Source of the DNA: an uncultured Clostridia bacterium | GTDB lineage: Bacteria > Bacillota > Clostridia > TANB77 > CAG-508 | NCBI GenBank assembly: GCA_947630235.1 | Contig: CANRGN010000020.1 | Coordinates: forward strand, 1-34,630 | Direction: 5' to 3' | DNA: 34,630 nt | Part shown: in pieces, positions 6,802-15,681 of the stretch | How positions within the stretch are numbered: position 1 is the first letter of the stretch | How the letters are laid out: each line of letters starts with the position of its first letter | The notes under the pieces: model-generated | Seen by the model: the letters and a program-made list of their open reading frames with translations, nothing else | The model's database searches: none | What the model was told of the DNA's origin: nothing | Made by a program: the position numbers and the translations under genes

Positions 6802-6882
6802 ATTATATTCACCTCCCTTCATAAAGTATAACCTTTATGACAAGGCTTTGATTATTATATAACGAAATTTCGATATACGCAA
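6802..6882 (-). promoter_or_regulatory. Promoter and structured 5' UTR of the small-peptide gene
   Basis: On the minus strand, TTGCGT (6882-6877) and a perfect TATAAT (6859-6854) are 17 nt apart, and the palindrome CGAAATTTCG sits in the spacer. Transcription should start near 6847, giving a 5' UTR of about 46 nt. In it, CATAAAG and CTTTATG (6839-6833, 6826-6820) form a 7-bp stem. CCTT (6845-6842) can pair with AAGG (6819-6816), which takes in the first bases of the SD. In fst mRNA a similar 5' stem restrains translation. Confidence 0.7.
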
Positions 6883-6911
6883 TAATAATTTTTAATATAT
6901 TTAAGTAAATG

Positions 6912-6941
6912 TTGCAATTCCTACTAAAATAGTAGTATAAT
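6912..6941 (+). promoter_or_regulatory. sufS promoter with CTACTA dyad between -35 and -10
   Basis: TTGCAA (6912-6917) and TATAAT (6936-6941) are 18 nt apart. The dyad CTACTAAAATAGTAG (6921-6935) fills the spacer, an ideal place for a repressor. It resembles the box at the sufC promoter, so the two suf units are probably co-regulated, most likely by the Rrf2/IscR-like protein encoded at 944. Confidence 0.7.
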
Positions 6942-6981
6942 AATAAACATGTAGTTAATAATAAAATAATAGGAGTTTATA

Positions 6982-8199
6982 ATGGATTATAAAAAAGATT
7001 TTCCAATATTTGAAAATAAAGATATAGTTTATTTAGATAGTGGTGCTACTACTCAAAAGCCAAAAATGGTTATTGATAAAATCAAAGAATTTTATGAAAA
7101 TAGTAATGCAAATCCTCATAGAGGAGCTTATGGGCTTAGTATAGAAGCTACTGAAATTTATGAGGATACTAGAAGAAAAATTTCTAAATTTATAAATAGT
7201 AGATATAGTGAAGAAATTATATTTACAAAAAATGCTAGTGAAGCTTTTAATTTAATTGCTTATTCTTATGGTTTAGATAATTTAAAAAATGGTGATGAAG
7301 TTGTTTTATCAATTATGGAGCATCATTCAAATTTAGTACCATGGCAATTTGTAACGAAAAAAACTAATAGTAGTTTAAAATATATGTATATAAATGATGA
7401 GTATGAGCTTTCAAAAGAAGAAATTGAAAGTAAAATAACTAATAATACTAAAATTGTATCTATTACTCATGTTTCAAATGTATTGGGAACTATTAATAAT
7501 GTTAAAGAAATAATTAAATATGCTCATAAAAAAGGTGCTATTGCTATATTAGATGCTTCTCAAAGTATACCTCATATGAAAATTGATGTTCAAGATTTAG
7601 ATGCTGATTTTGTTGTTTTTTCAGGACATAAAATGTTCGCTCCTTTAGGAATAGGTGTATTATATGGAAAAAGAGAAATATTAAATAAAATGGATCCATT
7701 TTTAATGGGTGGAGATATGATAGAATATGTTTATGAGCAAGAAACTACATTTGCTCCACTTCCAAATAAGTTTGAGGCAGGTACTCAAAATGTTGAAGGT
7801 GTTGTAGGTTTAGGTTCTGCAATAGATTATATAGAAAAAATTGGATATGATAATATTAAAAAACATGAAGAGGAATTAGTAAAATATGCAAGAGAAGAGC
7901 TATCAAAATTAGATTTTGTGAAATTATATTTAACTCCAAATATTAAAAATCATAATGCTGTTATATCATTTAATATTGATGGAGTTCATCCTCATGATGT
8001 AGCAAGTATATTAGATGCAAATAATGTTTGTGTAAGATCCGGAAATCATTGTGCACAACCACTTTTAAGAAGTATGGGAATTGATTCTACATGTAGAGCT
8101 AGTTTTCATATTTATAATAATAAAGAAGATGTTGATAAATTAGTTGAAGCATTGAAAAAAGCTTATAATATGTTTGAAAAATGGATTGTAAAAAAATAA
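6982..8199 (+). CDS. sufS: Cysteine desulfurase SufS
   Basis: This pyridoxal-phosphate enzyme removes sulfur from cysteine and passes it as persulfide to SufU. The 405-aa length is standard for group II desulfurases. Visible features are the N-terminal YLDSGATTQKP, the substrate-site HHSNLVPWQ, the PLP-binding Lys in FSGHKMFAPLG (K217) and the catalytic Cys in RSGNHCAQPLL (C357). A good SD precedes the ATG and 24 nt separate it from sufU. It forms an operon with sufU and mnmA, separate from sufCBD because the toxin-like locus lies in between. Confidence 0.97.
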   Translation: MDYKKDFPIFENKDIVYLDSGATTQKPKMVIDKIKEFYENSNANPHRGAYGLSIEATEIYEDTRRKISKFINSRYSEEIIFTKNASEAFNLIAYSYGLDNLKNGDEVVLSIMEHHSNLVPWQFVTKKTNSSLKYMYINDEYELSKEEIESKITNNTKIVSITHVSNVLGTINNVKEIIKYAHKKGAIAILDASQSIPHMKIDVQDLDADFVVFSGHKMFAPLGIGVLYGKREILNKMDPFLMGGDMIEYVYEQETTFAPLPNKFEAGTQNVEGVVGLGSAIDYIEKIGYDNIKKHEEELVKYAREELSKLDFVKLYLTPNIKNHNAVISFNIDGVHPHDVASILDANNVCVRSGNHCAQPLLRSMGIDSTCRASFHIYNNKEDVDKLVEALKKAYNMFEKWIVKK

Positions 8200-8223
8200 A
8201 TTTTAAAATGGTAGGTTTTAATA

Positions 8224-8661
8224 ATGAGTGAATTAGATGATTTATATAATGAAATAATTATGGAACATAGCATGAATTCATATAACAAAAAAGAGCTTCC
8301 AAATTGTGATTTTTGCGAAATGGGACATAATCCAAATTGTGGAGATGAAATCAAGCTAGAGCTTAAATTAAATGGAGATATTATAGAAGATATGGCTTTT
8401 TTAGGTCATGGGTGTGCAATTTCTCAAAGCTCTACTTCTGTTATGATTGATGTTTTAAAAGGAAAAACTATTAGTGAAGCAAAAGAAATTATAAAAACTT
8501 TTATTGATATGATAAAACGTGAAATAAAAGATGAAGATGAATTAAAAAAACTAGAAGATGCTATAGCTTTTAAAAATGTTTCTAATATGCCAGCTAGAGT
8601 TAAATGTGCTCTTCTTGCATGGCATACTATGGAGGAGTTATTAGAAAAAAATGGAAAATAA
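8224..8661 (+). CDS. sufU: Sulfur-transfer protein SufU
   Basis: SufU is a zinc-dependent sulfurtransferase that takes persulfide from SufS and delivers it to SufBCD. The 145-aa protein has the family start LYNEIIMEHS and the zinc ligand/acceptor set C39 and D41 in NPNCGD, C63 in GHGCAIS, and C128 in RVKCALLAW. An extra pair, C28 and C31, lies just upstream of the first ligand. The 3' end overlaps mnmA by 11 nt. Confidence 0.93.
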   Translation: MSELDDLYNEIIMEHSMNSYNKKELPNCDFCEMGHNPNCGDEIKLELKLNGDIIEDMAFLGHGCAISQSSTSVMIDVLKGKTISEAKEIIKTFIDMIKREIKDEDELKKLEDAIAFKNVSNMPARVKCALLAWHTMEELLEKNGK

Positions 8662-9712
8662 AAAAGTATTACTTGGAATGAGTGGAGGAGTAGATAGTTC
8701 TGTTTCTGCTCTTCTTTTAAAACAAAAAGGATATGATGTAATAGGTGCTACTTTGGAACTTTTTGCTGGTAGTAGTTGTTGTAATATAAATACATATATA
8801 GATGCAAAAAATGTTTGCAATTCTATTGGAATTCCTCATTTTACTTTTGATTATAAAAAAGAATTTAAACAATATGTAATTGATGATTTTATAAATTGTT
8901 ATAAAAATCAAAAAACTCCAAATCCATGTATTGAATGTAATAAATATATGAAATTTGGTATTATGTATGAAAAAGCAAAAGAGCTTGGATGTAATTTTAT
9001 TGCTACTGGTCACTATGCAAAAACTGAATATAGTGAAAAATATGGAAGATGGATTTTAAAAAAATCTAATGCTGGAAGAAAAGATCAGAGTTATGTTTTA
9101 TGGAATATTCCAAAAGAGTTAATTAAGCATATTTTATTTCCACTTTCAGATTTTGAAAGTAAAGATGAAATAAGAGCTATTGCTAGTCAAAATAAATTAA
9201 AAGTTGCAAATAAACCAGATAGTGAAGATATTTGTTTTATTCCAGATGGAAATTATAAAAAATTTTTAGAAACCAATTCTAATATAAAACCTAAGGTAGG
9301 AAATATTGTTTTAAAAGATGGAACAATTCTTGGAAAACATAATGGTTTATACAATTATACTATAGGACAAAGAAAAGGTTTAGGAATATCTTATAAAGCT
9401 CCTTTGTTTGTAATAGGTTTTAATAAAGAAAAAAATGAACTTATTGTTGGGGAAGAATCTGAAATTTATAAAAGTGAAATGTATGTTAATAATATAAACT
9501 TACTTTTAGTAGATGAGCTTAATGGTCAAGTTAAAGTTAAAGTTAAAACTAGATATTCAAGCAAAGATGAGGAAGCTGTTATAGAATTGTGTGATAGAGA
9601 TTTAATTAAAGTAAAATTTGAAAATCCAGTTGCCAGAATTACACCTGGACAATCTGCTGTATTTTATATAGATGATATTGTTTTTGGTGGTGGAAAAATT
9701 ATTGAAATTTAG
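8651..9712 (+). CDS. mnmA: tRNA 2-thiouridylase MnmA
   Basis: MnmA adenylates and thiolates U34 of Glu, Gln and Lys tRNAs. The 353-aa protein shows the PP-loop SGGVDSS near the N-terminus, the nucleophile in NPCIECN (C93), GRKDQSYVLW, and the second catalytic Cys in DSEDICFIPDG (C195), followed by the YTIGQRKGLG segment. It overlaps sufU by 11 nt, so sulfur donor and consumer are translationally coupled; a direct SufS-to-MnmA route is known in Bacillus relatives and fits this order. The stretch YIDAKNVCNSIGIPHFTFD and the overall length are normal. The promoter of the next gene lies over its 3' end. Confidence 0.96.
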   Translation: MENKKVLLGMSGGVDSSVSALLLKQKGYDVIGATLELFAGSSCCNINTYIDAKNVCNSIGIPHFTFDYKKEFKQYVIDDFINCYKNQKTPNPCIECNKYMKFGIMYEKAKELGCNFIATGHYAKTEYSEKYGRWILKKSNAGRKDQSYVLWNIPKELIKHILFPLSDFESKDEIRAIASQNKLKVANKPDSEDICFIPDGNYKKFLETNSNIKPKVGNIVLKDGTILGKHNGLYNYTIGQRKGLGISYKAPLFVIGFNKEKNELIVGEESEIYKSEMYVNNINLLLVDELNGQVKVKVKTRYSSKDEEAVIELCDRDLIKVKFENPVARITPGQSAVFYIDDIVFGGGKIIEI

Positions 9713-9730
9713 ACATATATGTTATATAAT
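9702..9730 (+). promoter_or_regulatory. Promoter for the GT4 glycosyltransferase
   Basis: TTGAAA (9702-9707) and TATAAT (9725-9730) are 17 nt apart; the -35 lies inside the end of mnmA. The gene start at 9776 follows after a leader of about 40 nt. Confidence 0.6.
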
Positions 9731-9775
9731 TTCGAATCATGGATATAAAAAAATTGTAATAGAATGGAGAATTTT

Positions 9776-11557
9776 ATGGATCAAAAAGATGAAGTAAAGA
9801 AAATATTAATTGCAACTGCTTTTCCAATACATGGAGCTGGAAGTGGTGTTTTAGTTAATTTGCAATCTGCATATCACAAATTGTTTGGTAAAGATGTACA
9901 TGTTGTTACCGCAAATAATAGAGATGATTTTCCTAAACAAGAAGGTATTGGATATAGAGTAGTACCTTTTAAAAGTGAAAATAAAAATGCTAAAGAATTA
10001 CCAAATAGTGCTCCATTTAATTACTTGATGTTTACTACTCATACTGAAAGCACAGAAAATTTTTGGGATATTGGTTTAAAAGAATTAGAAATTTATAATA
10101 AAAATTTTGAAAATATAATTGAAAAAGAAATAGAAGAATATAATCCAGATGTTATTCATGCTCAACATAATTGGCTTTTAAGTAATTTATGTACAAAATA
10201 TAACAAACCAGTTGTTACTACTGTACATGGAACCGACTTAATTGGATATGAAAAGTCTAAAAATTATTTAAAAGAAATAAATAAAGAATTAGAAAATTAT
10301 AAAAATTTTGAATTTTTCGAAGAAATAAAAAATGTTTTTTCTGATAGAGAAAGTGTAACTAGCAAAAAAATAGAAGAAGCTAAAGAAAATATTTTATCTA
10401 ATAAGAAAATTACTAATACTCAAAAGGATACAATTTCTAAATTATTTAAATTATTTGAAAATCAATTTAAATATGAATACTATATGAGAGAAACTGAAGC
10501 TTCTGCTAGAAATTCAGAACAAATTATAGTTATATCTGATGCTCAAAAAGAAAAATTTATAAATCTATTTCCTTTTGCAAAGGATAAAGTAGTTTTAGCT
10601 GAAAATGGTTTTGATGAAAGAGTATATCATTATGATGAAAAAAATTGTGATCAAACTATAATAGGAAAAATAAATAATAAAGTTCAAAAGGGAATTGAGA
10701 CTGGTGATATTAATTTAGGAGAGGAAGGCTTTAAAAATATTTCTAAGTTTGGAAATATTCCTACAAAATCTAATTATTATGGATTATTTGTTGGAAAATT
10801 TGCTGATTTTAAAGGTATAGATGCTTTACTTATGGCAATGAAAATTTATACAGAGGAGCTTTCTAAACAAGGAAAAGATATAGCATCTATAATTGTAGGT
10901 GCTGGAAATTTAAATGATAATTATTTAAAATTATATGATAAATTAAATTTACAAAATGTACATTTTGTTGGAAGATGTACACCTACAGAAATCCATGAAT
11001 TGCAACAAGTGTCTTCTTTTAAATATGTTCTATCACGTGGAGAACCTTTTGGATTAGTAGTTCCAGAAGGTACTGCTGATGGGATTCCAATTATAGGTGC
11101 AAATTCTGGTGGAATACCAAGTATTTTAAAAGCTGATATGGAGGTTTTACCAAATGAAGATAAAATTAGAACACCATTAGGATTTTTAGTTAAAACTTTA
11201 CCAGATAGACCACATAATATTTCAGATGCTGAAAAGGATAAATTATTAGAGTTAGATATGTATTCAGCAGATTATATTTTTGATAAGTCTAAATCTAAAG
11301 ATGCTATTATAAATGAGGTAGCTGAAAAATTTGATATTACTGTTAAAGAAGCAAAAGAATATTTAGATTCATATGAAACTACAGTAAGGTTAGCAGCTCA
11401 GTGTGCTATTGATATTGTTACTGGTAAAGAAAAGTTTGATAAGCAGAAATTAGCTAGTTATACTAGTAAGACGTATGGACAGAATGAAAAGGAACAGGAG
11501 ATTTTGAAGATTTTTGATAAAGCTTATAGTTCTTTTTATAAAAAAATTAGTTATTAG
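9776..11557 (+). CDS. GT4-family glycosyltransferase (GT-B fold)
   Basis: A 593-aa retaining glycosyltransferase of the GT4 type. The N-terminal Rossmann half starts KKILIATAFPIHGAGSG and contains HAQHNWLLS; the C-terminal half contains YGLFVGKFADFKGID and the nucleotide-sugar motif E-x7-E in EPFGLVVPE. Between the halves (about residues 150-330) is a long charged, helical insertion rich in Glu and Lys, which makes the protein longer than usual for GT4. It is soluble and cytoplasmic; acceptor and product cannot be deduced. Start choice: ATG 9764 has no SD, while GGAG (9766-9769) stands 6 nt before ATG 9776. It stands alone between mnmA and the hairpin elements. Confidence 0.85.
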   Translation: MDQKDEVKKILIATAFPIHGAGSGVLVNLQSAYHKLFGKDVHVVTANNRDDFPKQEGIGYRVVPFKSENKNAKELPNSAPFNYLMFTTHTESTENFWDIGLKELEIYNKNFENIIEKEIEEYNPDVIHAQHNWLLSNLCTKYNKPVVTTVHGTDLIGYEKSKNYLKEINKELENYKNFEFFEEIKNVFSDRESVTSKKIEEAKENILSNKKITNTQKDTISKLFKLFENQFKYEYYMRETEASARNSEQIIVISDAQKEKFINLFPFAKDKVVLAENGFDERVYHYDEKNCDQTIIGKINNKVQKGIETGDINLGEEGFKNISKFGNIPTKSNYYGLFVGKFADFKGIDALLMAMKIYTEELSKQGKDIASIIVGAGNLNDNYLKLYDKLNLQNVHFVGRCTPTEIHELQQVSSFKYVLSRGEPFGLVVPEGTADGIPIIGANSGGIPSILKADMEVLPNEDKIRTPLGFLVKTLPDRPHNISDAEKDKLLELDMYSADYIFDKSKSKDAIINEVAEKFDITVKEAKEYLDSYETTVRLAAQCAIDIVTGKEKFDKQKLASYTSKTYGQNEKEQEILKIFDKAYSSFYKKISY

Positions 11558-11590
11558 ATATGTGGCCATTTTAGTTATAGATGGATAATT

Positions 11591-11835
11591 AGCCGTAACC
11601 CAAATTTAACCGGGATGAGATGATATATTAACTGTATGTGAAATTCAAAAATATCAAGGTAAGTTTGAAGTCTTTCTAAACGTCATCGATGGGTTCCCTT
11701 TCTGGTAAAACCGAACATCCCCCATCATTCCGTGTTAAGAAAGACTATCAACCCTTACCTTTCAAATTTTTGAATTTCATATACAGTTAATATATCATCT
11801 CATCCCGGTTAAATTTGGGTTACTACTCTATAAAA
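11591..11835 (-). repeat. Long-hairpin element, copy 3 (family B), minus orientation
   Basis: Read on the minus strand it begins TTTTATAGAGTAGT (11835-11822) and ends ACGGCT (11596-11591), as in the other copies. The arms, 11595-11652 and 11766-11823, are 58 nt long and complementary at 57 positions. Their sequence is unrelated to the arms of copy 4, although the core is nearly identical to copy 4. The core has the stem AGTCTTTCT/AGAAAGACT, the motif AACACGGA, and an inner GATGGG/CCCATC stem. Together with copy 4 it occupies most of the 700-nt gap between the glycosyltransferase and adhE. Confidence 0.85.
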
Positions 11836-11908
11836 TTTATGGTAGTTATATTTAATTTTTTGGCTATTGTTATATGTGATATTTTATATATTATATTCTA
11901 TATATTAT

Positions 11909-12121
11909 TTTTATAGAGTAGTGTTAGGAAGTATTATTATATCAATTGGATGTTATAAAAATTTGAAAGATAAGGGTTGATAGTCTTTCTTAACACGGAA
12001 TGATGGGGGATGTTCGGTTTTACCAGAAAGGGAACCCGTCGATGACGTTTAGAAAGACTTCAAACTTATCTTGATATTTTTATAACATCCAATTGATATA
12101 ATAATACTTCCTAACACGGCT
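11909..12121 (+). repeat. Long-hairpin element, copy 4 (family B)
   Basis: It starts TTTTATAGAGTAGT (11909-11922) and ends ACGGCT (12116-12121). The 42-nt arms, 11921-11962 and 12076-12117, are perfect complements. Against copy 3 the core differs at a few places that keep pairing: A11970-T12069 replaces a G-C pair, and G12038 opposite T12004 replaces an A-T pair with a G-U-compatible one. The second change favours this strand as the functional RNA. The spacer 11836-11908 and the stretch 12122-12256 are AT-rich; a TATAAT at 12211-12216 may serve adhE, but no convincing -35 accompanies it. Confidence 0.85.
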
Positions 12122-12256
12122 TATTAATTTAGCTAATAAATTTTTACCACAATCTAACAAAAAAATAAAAAAATTTTTCCAAATATATGTAAAAAAAACA
12201 AAATTATGTATATAATAATAAAGAAATAAAAAAAATCAATAAAGGAGTGAACGAAA

Positions 12257-14872
12257 TTGGGAAAAGAATACAAAATTGTTGATAGTTTAGAATCTCTTGC
12301 TGAAACAGTAAGATCTGTTAAAGAGGCTCAAGCTAAGTTTGCAAAATATTCTCAAGAAGAGGTTGATAAAATATTTTTGGCAGCTGCGCTTGCTGCAAAT
12401 AGAGCGAGAATTCCTCTAGCTAAAATGGCTGTTGAAGAAACAGGAATGGGAATTGTTGAAGATAAGGTTATAAAAAATCATTATGCTTCAGAATACATTT
12501 ATAACAAATATAAAAATGAAAAAACTTGTGGTGTTATAGAAGAGGATAAATCTTATGGGATAAGAAAAGTTGCAGAACCAATTGGATTAATAGCAGCAGT
12601 TATTCCTACAACTAATCCTACATCAACAGCTATTTTCAAAACTTTAATTTCATTAAAAACTAGAAATGGAATAATAATAAGTCCACATCCTAGAGCAAAA
12701 AAATCTACAATAGAAGCTGCAAAAATAGTTTTAGAAGCTGCTGTTGAAGCAGGTGCTCCAGAGGGGATTATTTCTTGGATTGATGTTCCATCATTAGATT
12801 TAACAAATTCACTTATGTCATCTGCAGATACAATACTAGCTACTGGGGGACCTGGAATGGTAAAATCAGCATATTCTAGTGGAAAACCAGCTTTAGGTGT
12901 TGGTGCTGGAAATACACCTGCTGTTATAGATGAAAGTGCAAATATAATATTAGCTGTAAATTCAATAATACATTCAAAAACTTTTGATAATGGAATGATT
13001 TGTGCATCTGAACAATCAGTTATTGTTGATGAGAAAATATATGAAGATGTAAAAAAAGAATTTAGCTATAGAGGTTGTTATTTCTTAAATCCAGAAGAAA
13101 CAGAAAAGGTTAGAAAAACAATTATAATAAATGGTTCTTTAAATGCAAAAATTGTAGGACAAAAAGCTACTACTATTGCAAGTTTAGCAGATGTACAAGT
13201 GCCAGAAAATACCAAAATACTTATTGGAGAAGTTGAATCAGTAGATATTTCTGAAGAATTTGCACATGAAAAATTATCTCCAGTACTTGCAATGTACAAA
13301 GCTAAAGATTTTGATGATGCTCTTACAAAAGCATGTAAGCTAATTGATGATGGTGGACTTGGACATACTTCATCTTTATATATAAATGCAGATGCTCAAA
13401 AAGAAAAAGTTGAAAAATTCTATTCTAGTATGAGAACTTGTAGAGTATTAATCAATACTCCTTCATCACATGGTGGAATTGGAGATTTATATAATTTCAA
13501 ATTAACTCCTTCATTAACACTTGGATGCGGATCTTGGGGTGGAAACTCAGTATCTGAAAATGTTGGAATTAAGCATTTATTAAATATAAAGAATGTTGCT
13601 GAAAGGAGAGAAAATATGCTTTGGTTTAGAGCACCTGAAAAGGTTTATATTAAAAGAGGTTGTTTACCTGTAGCTTTAGAAGAATTAAAATATGTTTTAG
13701 ATAAAAAAAGAGTATTTATAGTAACAGATTCATTTTTATATGAAAATGGATATACAAAATGTATAACTGATAAATTAGATGAATTAGGAATTGTTCATAC
13801 AACATTTTCAAATGTTGCTCCAGATCCAAGTTTAGCTAGTGCCGAAGAAGGTGCACAAGCTATGAGACAATTTAAACCAGATTGCATTATTGCAGTTGGT
13901 GGTGGTTCTGCAATGGATGCAGGAAAAATTATGTGGGTTTTATATGAACATCCAGAAGTTAATTTCTTAGATATGGCTATGACATTTATGGATATTAGAA
14001 AAAGAGTATACACATTTCCAAAAATGGGAGAAAAAGCATACTTTATTGCAGTTCCTACTTCTGCTGGAACTGGTTCTGAAGTTACACCATTTGCTGTTAT
14101 TACAGATCAAAGAACAGGAACAAAATATCCTTTAGCTGATTATGAATTATTACCAAAAATGGCTATAGTAGATTGTAATATGATGATGAATGCACCTAAA
14201 GGATTAACTTCTGCATCTGGAATTGATGCTGTATCACATGCTTTAGAGGCTTATGCATCAATGATGGCTACAGAATATACAGATGCTTTAGCAATTGAAG
14301 CTTTAAAGAATATCTTTAAATATTTACCAAGAGCTTATGAAAATGGAGCAAATGACCCAGAAGCAAGAGAAAAAATGGCAAATGCTGCTACAATGGCTGG
14401 TATGGCTTTTGCAAATGCATTTTTAGGAATATCACATTCGCTTGCTCACAAACTTGGAGCTTATCATCATATTGCTCATGGTATATCAAATGCATTAGTT
14501 ATAGATGAAGTATTAAGATTTAATTCAAATCCAGTACCTACAAAAATGGGAACATTCCCACAATATGAATATCCTCATACTTTAAGAAGATATGCTGAGA
14601 TTGCAGAAGCTCTTGGATTAAAAGGAAATAATGATGAAGAAAGCTTAGAAAATCTAATTAAAGCAATTGATGAATTAAAAGAAAAAATTGGTATAAAGAA
14701 AACAATAAGAGATTATGGTGTTTCTGAAGAAGATTTCTTAAAAACTTTAGATCAAATGTCAGAAGATGCATTTAATGATCAATGTACAGGTGCAAACCCT
14801 AGATATCCACTTATTAGTGAGCTTAAAGAAATTTATTTGAAAGCTTATTATGGCGAAGGAGGAAATGGATAA
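12257..14872 (+). CDS. adhE: Bifunctional aldehyde/alcohol dehydrogenase AdhE
   Basis: AdhE reduces acetyl-CoA to acetaldehyde and then to ethanol, consuming two NADH, and forms cytoplasmic spirosomes. The 871-aa length is standard. The N-terminal aldehyde dehydrogenase half has the catalytic Cys in GMICASEQS (C249). The C-terminal iron-dependent alcohol dehydrogenase half shows GGGSAMDAGK, PTSAGTGSEVTPFAVI, and metal-binding His residues in GIDAVSHALEAY and GISHSLAHKLGAYHHIAHG. The start is TTG, supported by AAAGGAGTG 8 nt upstream. It overlaps the kinase-like gene by one base (TAATG). A fermentative anaerobe is implied. Confidence 0.97.
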   Translation: MGKEYKIVDSLESLAETVRSVKEAQAKFAKYSQEEVDKIFLAAALAANRARIPLAKMAVEETGMGIVEDKVIKNHYASEYIYNKYKNEKTCGVIEEDKSYGIRKVAEPIGLIAAVIPTTNPTSTAIFKTLISLKTRNGIIISPHPRAKKSTIEAAKIVLEAAVEAGAPEGIISWIDVPSLDLTNSLMSSADTILATGGPGMVKSAYSSGKPALGVGAGNTPAVIDESANIILAVNSIIHSKTFDNGMICASEQSVIVDEKIYEDVKKEFSYRGCYFLNPEETEKVRKTIIINGSLNAKIVGQKATTIASLADVQVPENTKILIGEVESVDISEEFAHEKLSPVLAMYKAKDFDDALTKACKLIDDGGLGHTSSLYINADAQKEKVEKFYSSMRTCRVLINTPSSHGGIGDLYNFKLTPSLTLGCGSWGGNSVSENVGIKHLLNIKNVAERRENMLWFRAPEKVYIKRGCLPVALEELKYVLDKKRVFIVTDSFLYENGYTKCITDKLDELGIVHTTFSNVAPDPSLASAEEGAQAMRQFKPDCIIAVGGGSAMDAGKIMWVLYEHPEVNFLDMAMTFMDIRKRVYTFPKMGEKAYFIAVPTSAGTGSEVTPFAVITDQRTGTKYPLADYELLPKMAIVDCNMMMNAPKGLTSASGIDAVSHALEAYASMMATEYTDALAIEALKNIFKYLPRAYENGANDPEAREKMANAATMAGMAFANAFLGISHSLAHKLGAYHHIAHGISNALVIDEVLRFNSNPVPTKMGTFPQYEYPHTLRRYAEIAEALGLKGNNDEESLENLIKAIDELKEKIGIKKTIRDYGVSEEDFLKTLDQMSEDAFNDQCTGANPRYPLISELKEIYLKAYYGEGGNG

Positions 14873-15633
14873 TGTATTTAAATTTAGATAATCCAATAAT
14901 TGAAAGAAAAACAAAAACAGTTTATAGAGATGGAGACAAAACAATAAAATTATTTGTAGAAAACTACTCAAAATCAGATATCTTAAATGAAGCTCTTAAT
15001 CAAGCAAGAGTTGAAGAGGGAACAGATTTAAGTATTCCAAAACTTTTAGAAATAAGTAAAATAGATAACAGATGGGCAATAGTATCAGAGCATATTGAAG
15101 GAACACCATTAGATAAACTTATGAGTGAAAATCCAGAAAAAGAAGATGAATATTTAAATTGGTTTGTTGATATTCAATTATATATTTTATCAAAATCAGT
15201 AGCACATCTTAATAGAATGAAGGATAAATATAAGAATAAAATAAATGAATTAAAAGATTTAACAGATAATGCTAGATATGAATTATTACAAAGATTAGAT
15301 GGAATGAAAAATCATGTTAAACTTTGTCATGGTGATTATAATCCTAGTAATGTTATTATAAAGCCAGATGGAAGTGCTTCAATAATAGATTGGGCACATG
15401 TTACAATAGGAAATGCATCAGGAGATGCTGCAAATACTTATATAACATTTATAATGGATGGAAAAGAGAATTTAGCAAATAAATATTTAGATTTATTTGT
15501 ACAAAAAAGTGGTATAGATAAAAACTTAGTTCAAAGATGGATTCCAATTGTTGCAGCTTCAAGAAAAACTAAAGGAATTGCAGAAGAACAGGAATTTTTG
15601 GATAAGTGGATTGATGTTATTGATTATGAATAA
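14872..15633 (+). CDS. Aminoglycoside-phosphotransferase-fold small-molecule kinase
   Basis: A 253-aa protein of the APH/choline kinase fold. The catalytic loop reads LCHGDYNPSNVII and the metal-binding Asp lies in SIIDWAHVTIGNASGD. The ATP lobe contains EHIEGTPLDKLM as the hinge. It overlaps adhE by one base and is therefore co-translated with it. The substrate is unknown; a sugar or an aminoalcohol is as likely as any antibiotic, and the link to AdhE gives no clear hint. The context does not support a resistance gene. A terminator follows 8 nt after the stop. Confidence 0.8.
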   Translation: MYLNLDNPIIERKTKTVYRDGDKTIKLFVENYSKSDILNEALNQARVEEGTDLSIPKLLEISKIDNRWAIVSEHIEGTPLDKLMSENPEKEDEYLNWFVDIQLYILSKSVAHLNRMKDKYKNKINELKDLTDNARYELLQRLDGMKNHVKLCHGDYNPSNVIIKPDGSASIIDWAHVTIGNASGDAANTYITFIMDGKENLANKYLDLFVQKSGIDKNLVQRWIPIVAASRKTKGIAEEQEFLDKWIDVIDYE

Positions 15634-15641
15634 AATTGTTA

Positions 15642-15668
15642 GGGCGATTTATAATCGCCCATTTTTTT
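15642..15668 (+). terminator. Rho-independent terminator after the adhE operon
   Basis: GGGCGAT and ATCGCCC form a 7-bp stem around TTATA, followed by seven T's. Confidence 0.92.
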
Positions 15669-15681
15669 AATGAGGTTAAAT

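Noticed and set aside
12170..12256. Rex operator upstream of adhE
   Set aside because: adhE is often Rex-controlled, but no TTGTTAA...TTAACAA-like dyad is present in this AT-rich leader.
14872..15633. Aminoglycoside resistance gene
   Set aside because: The fold fits, but the gene is coupled to adhE and shows no mobile context; the fold is shared by many housekeeping kinases.
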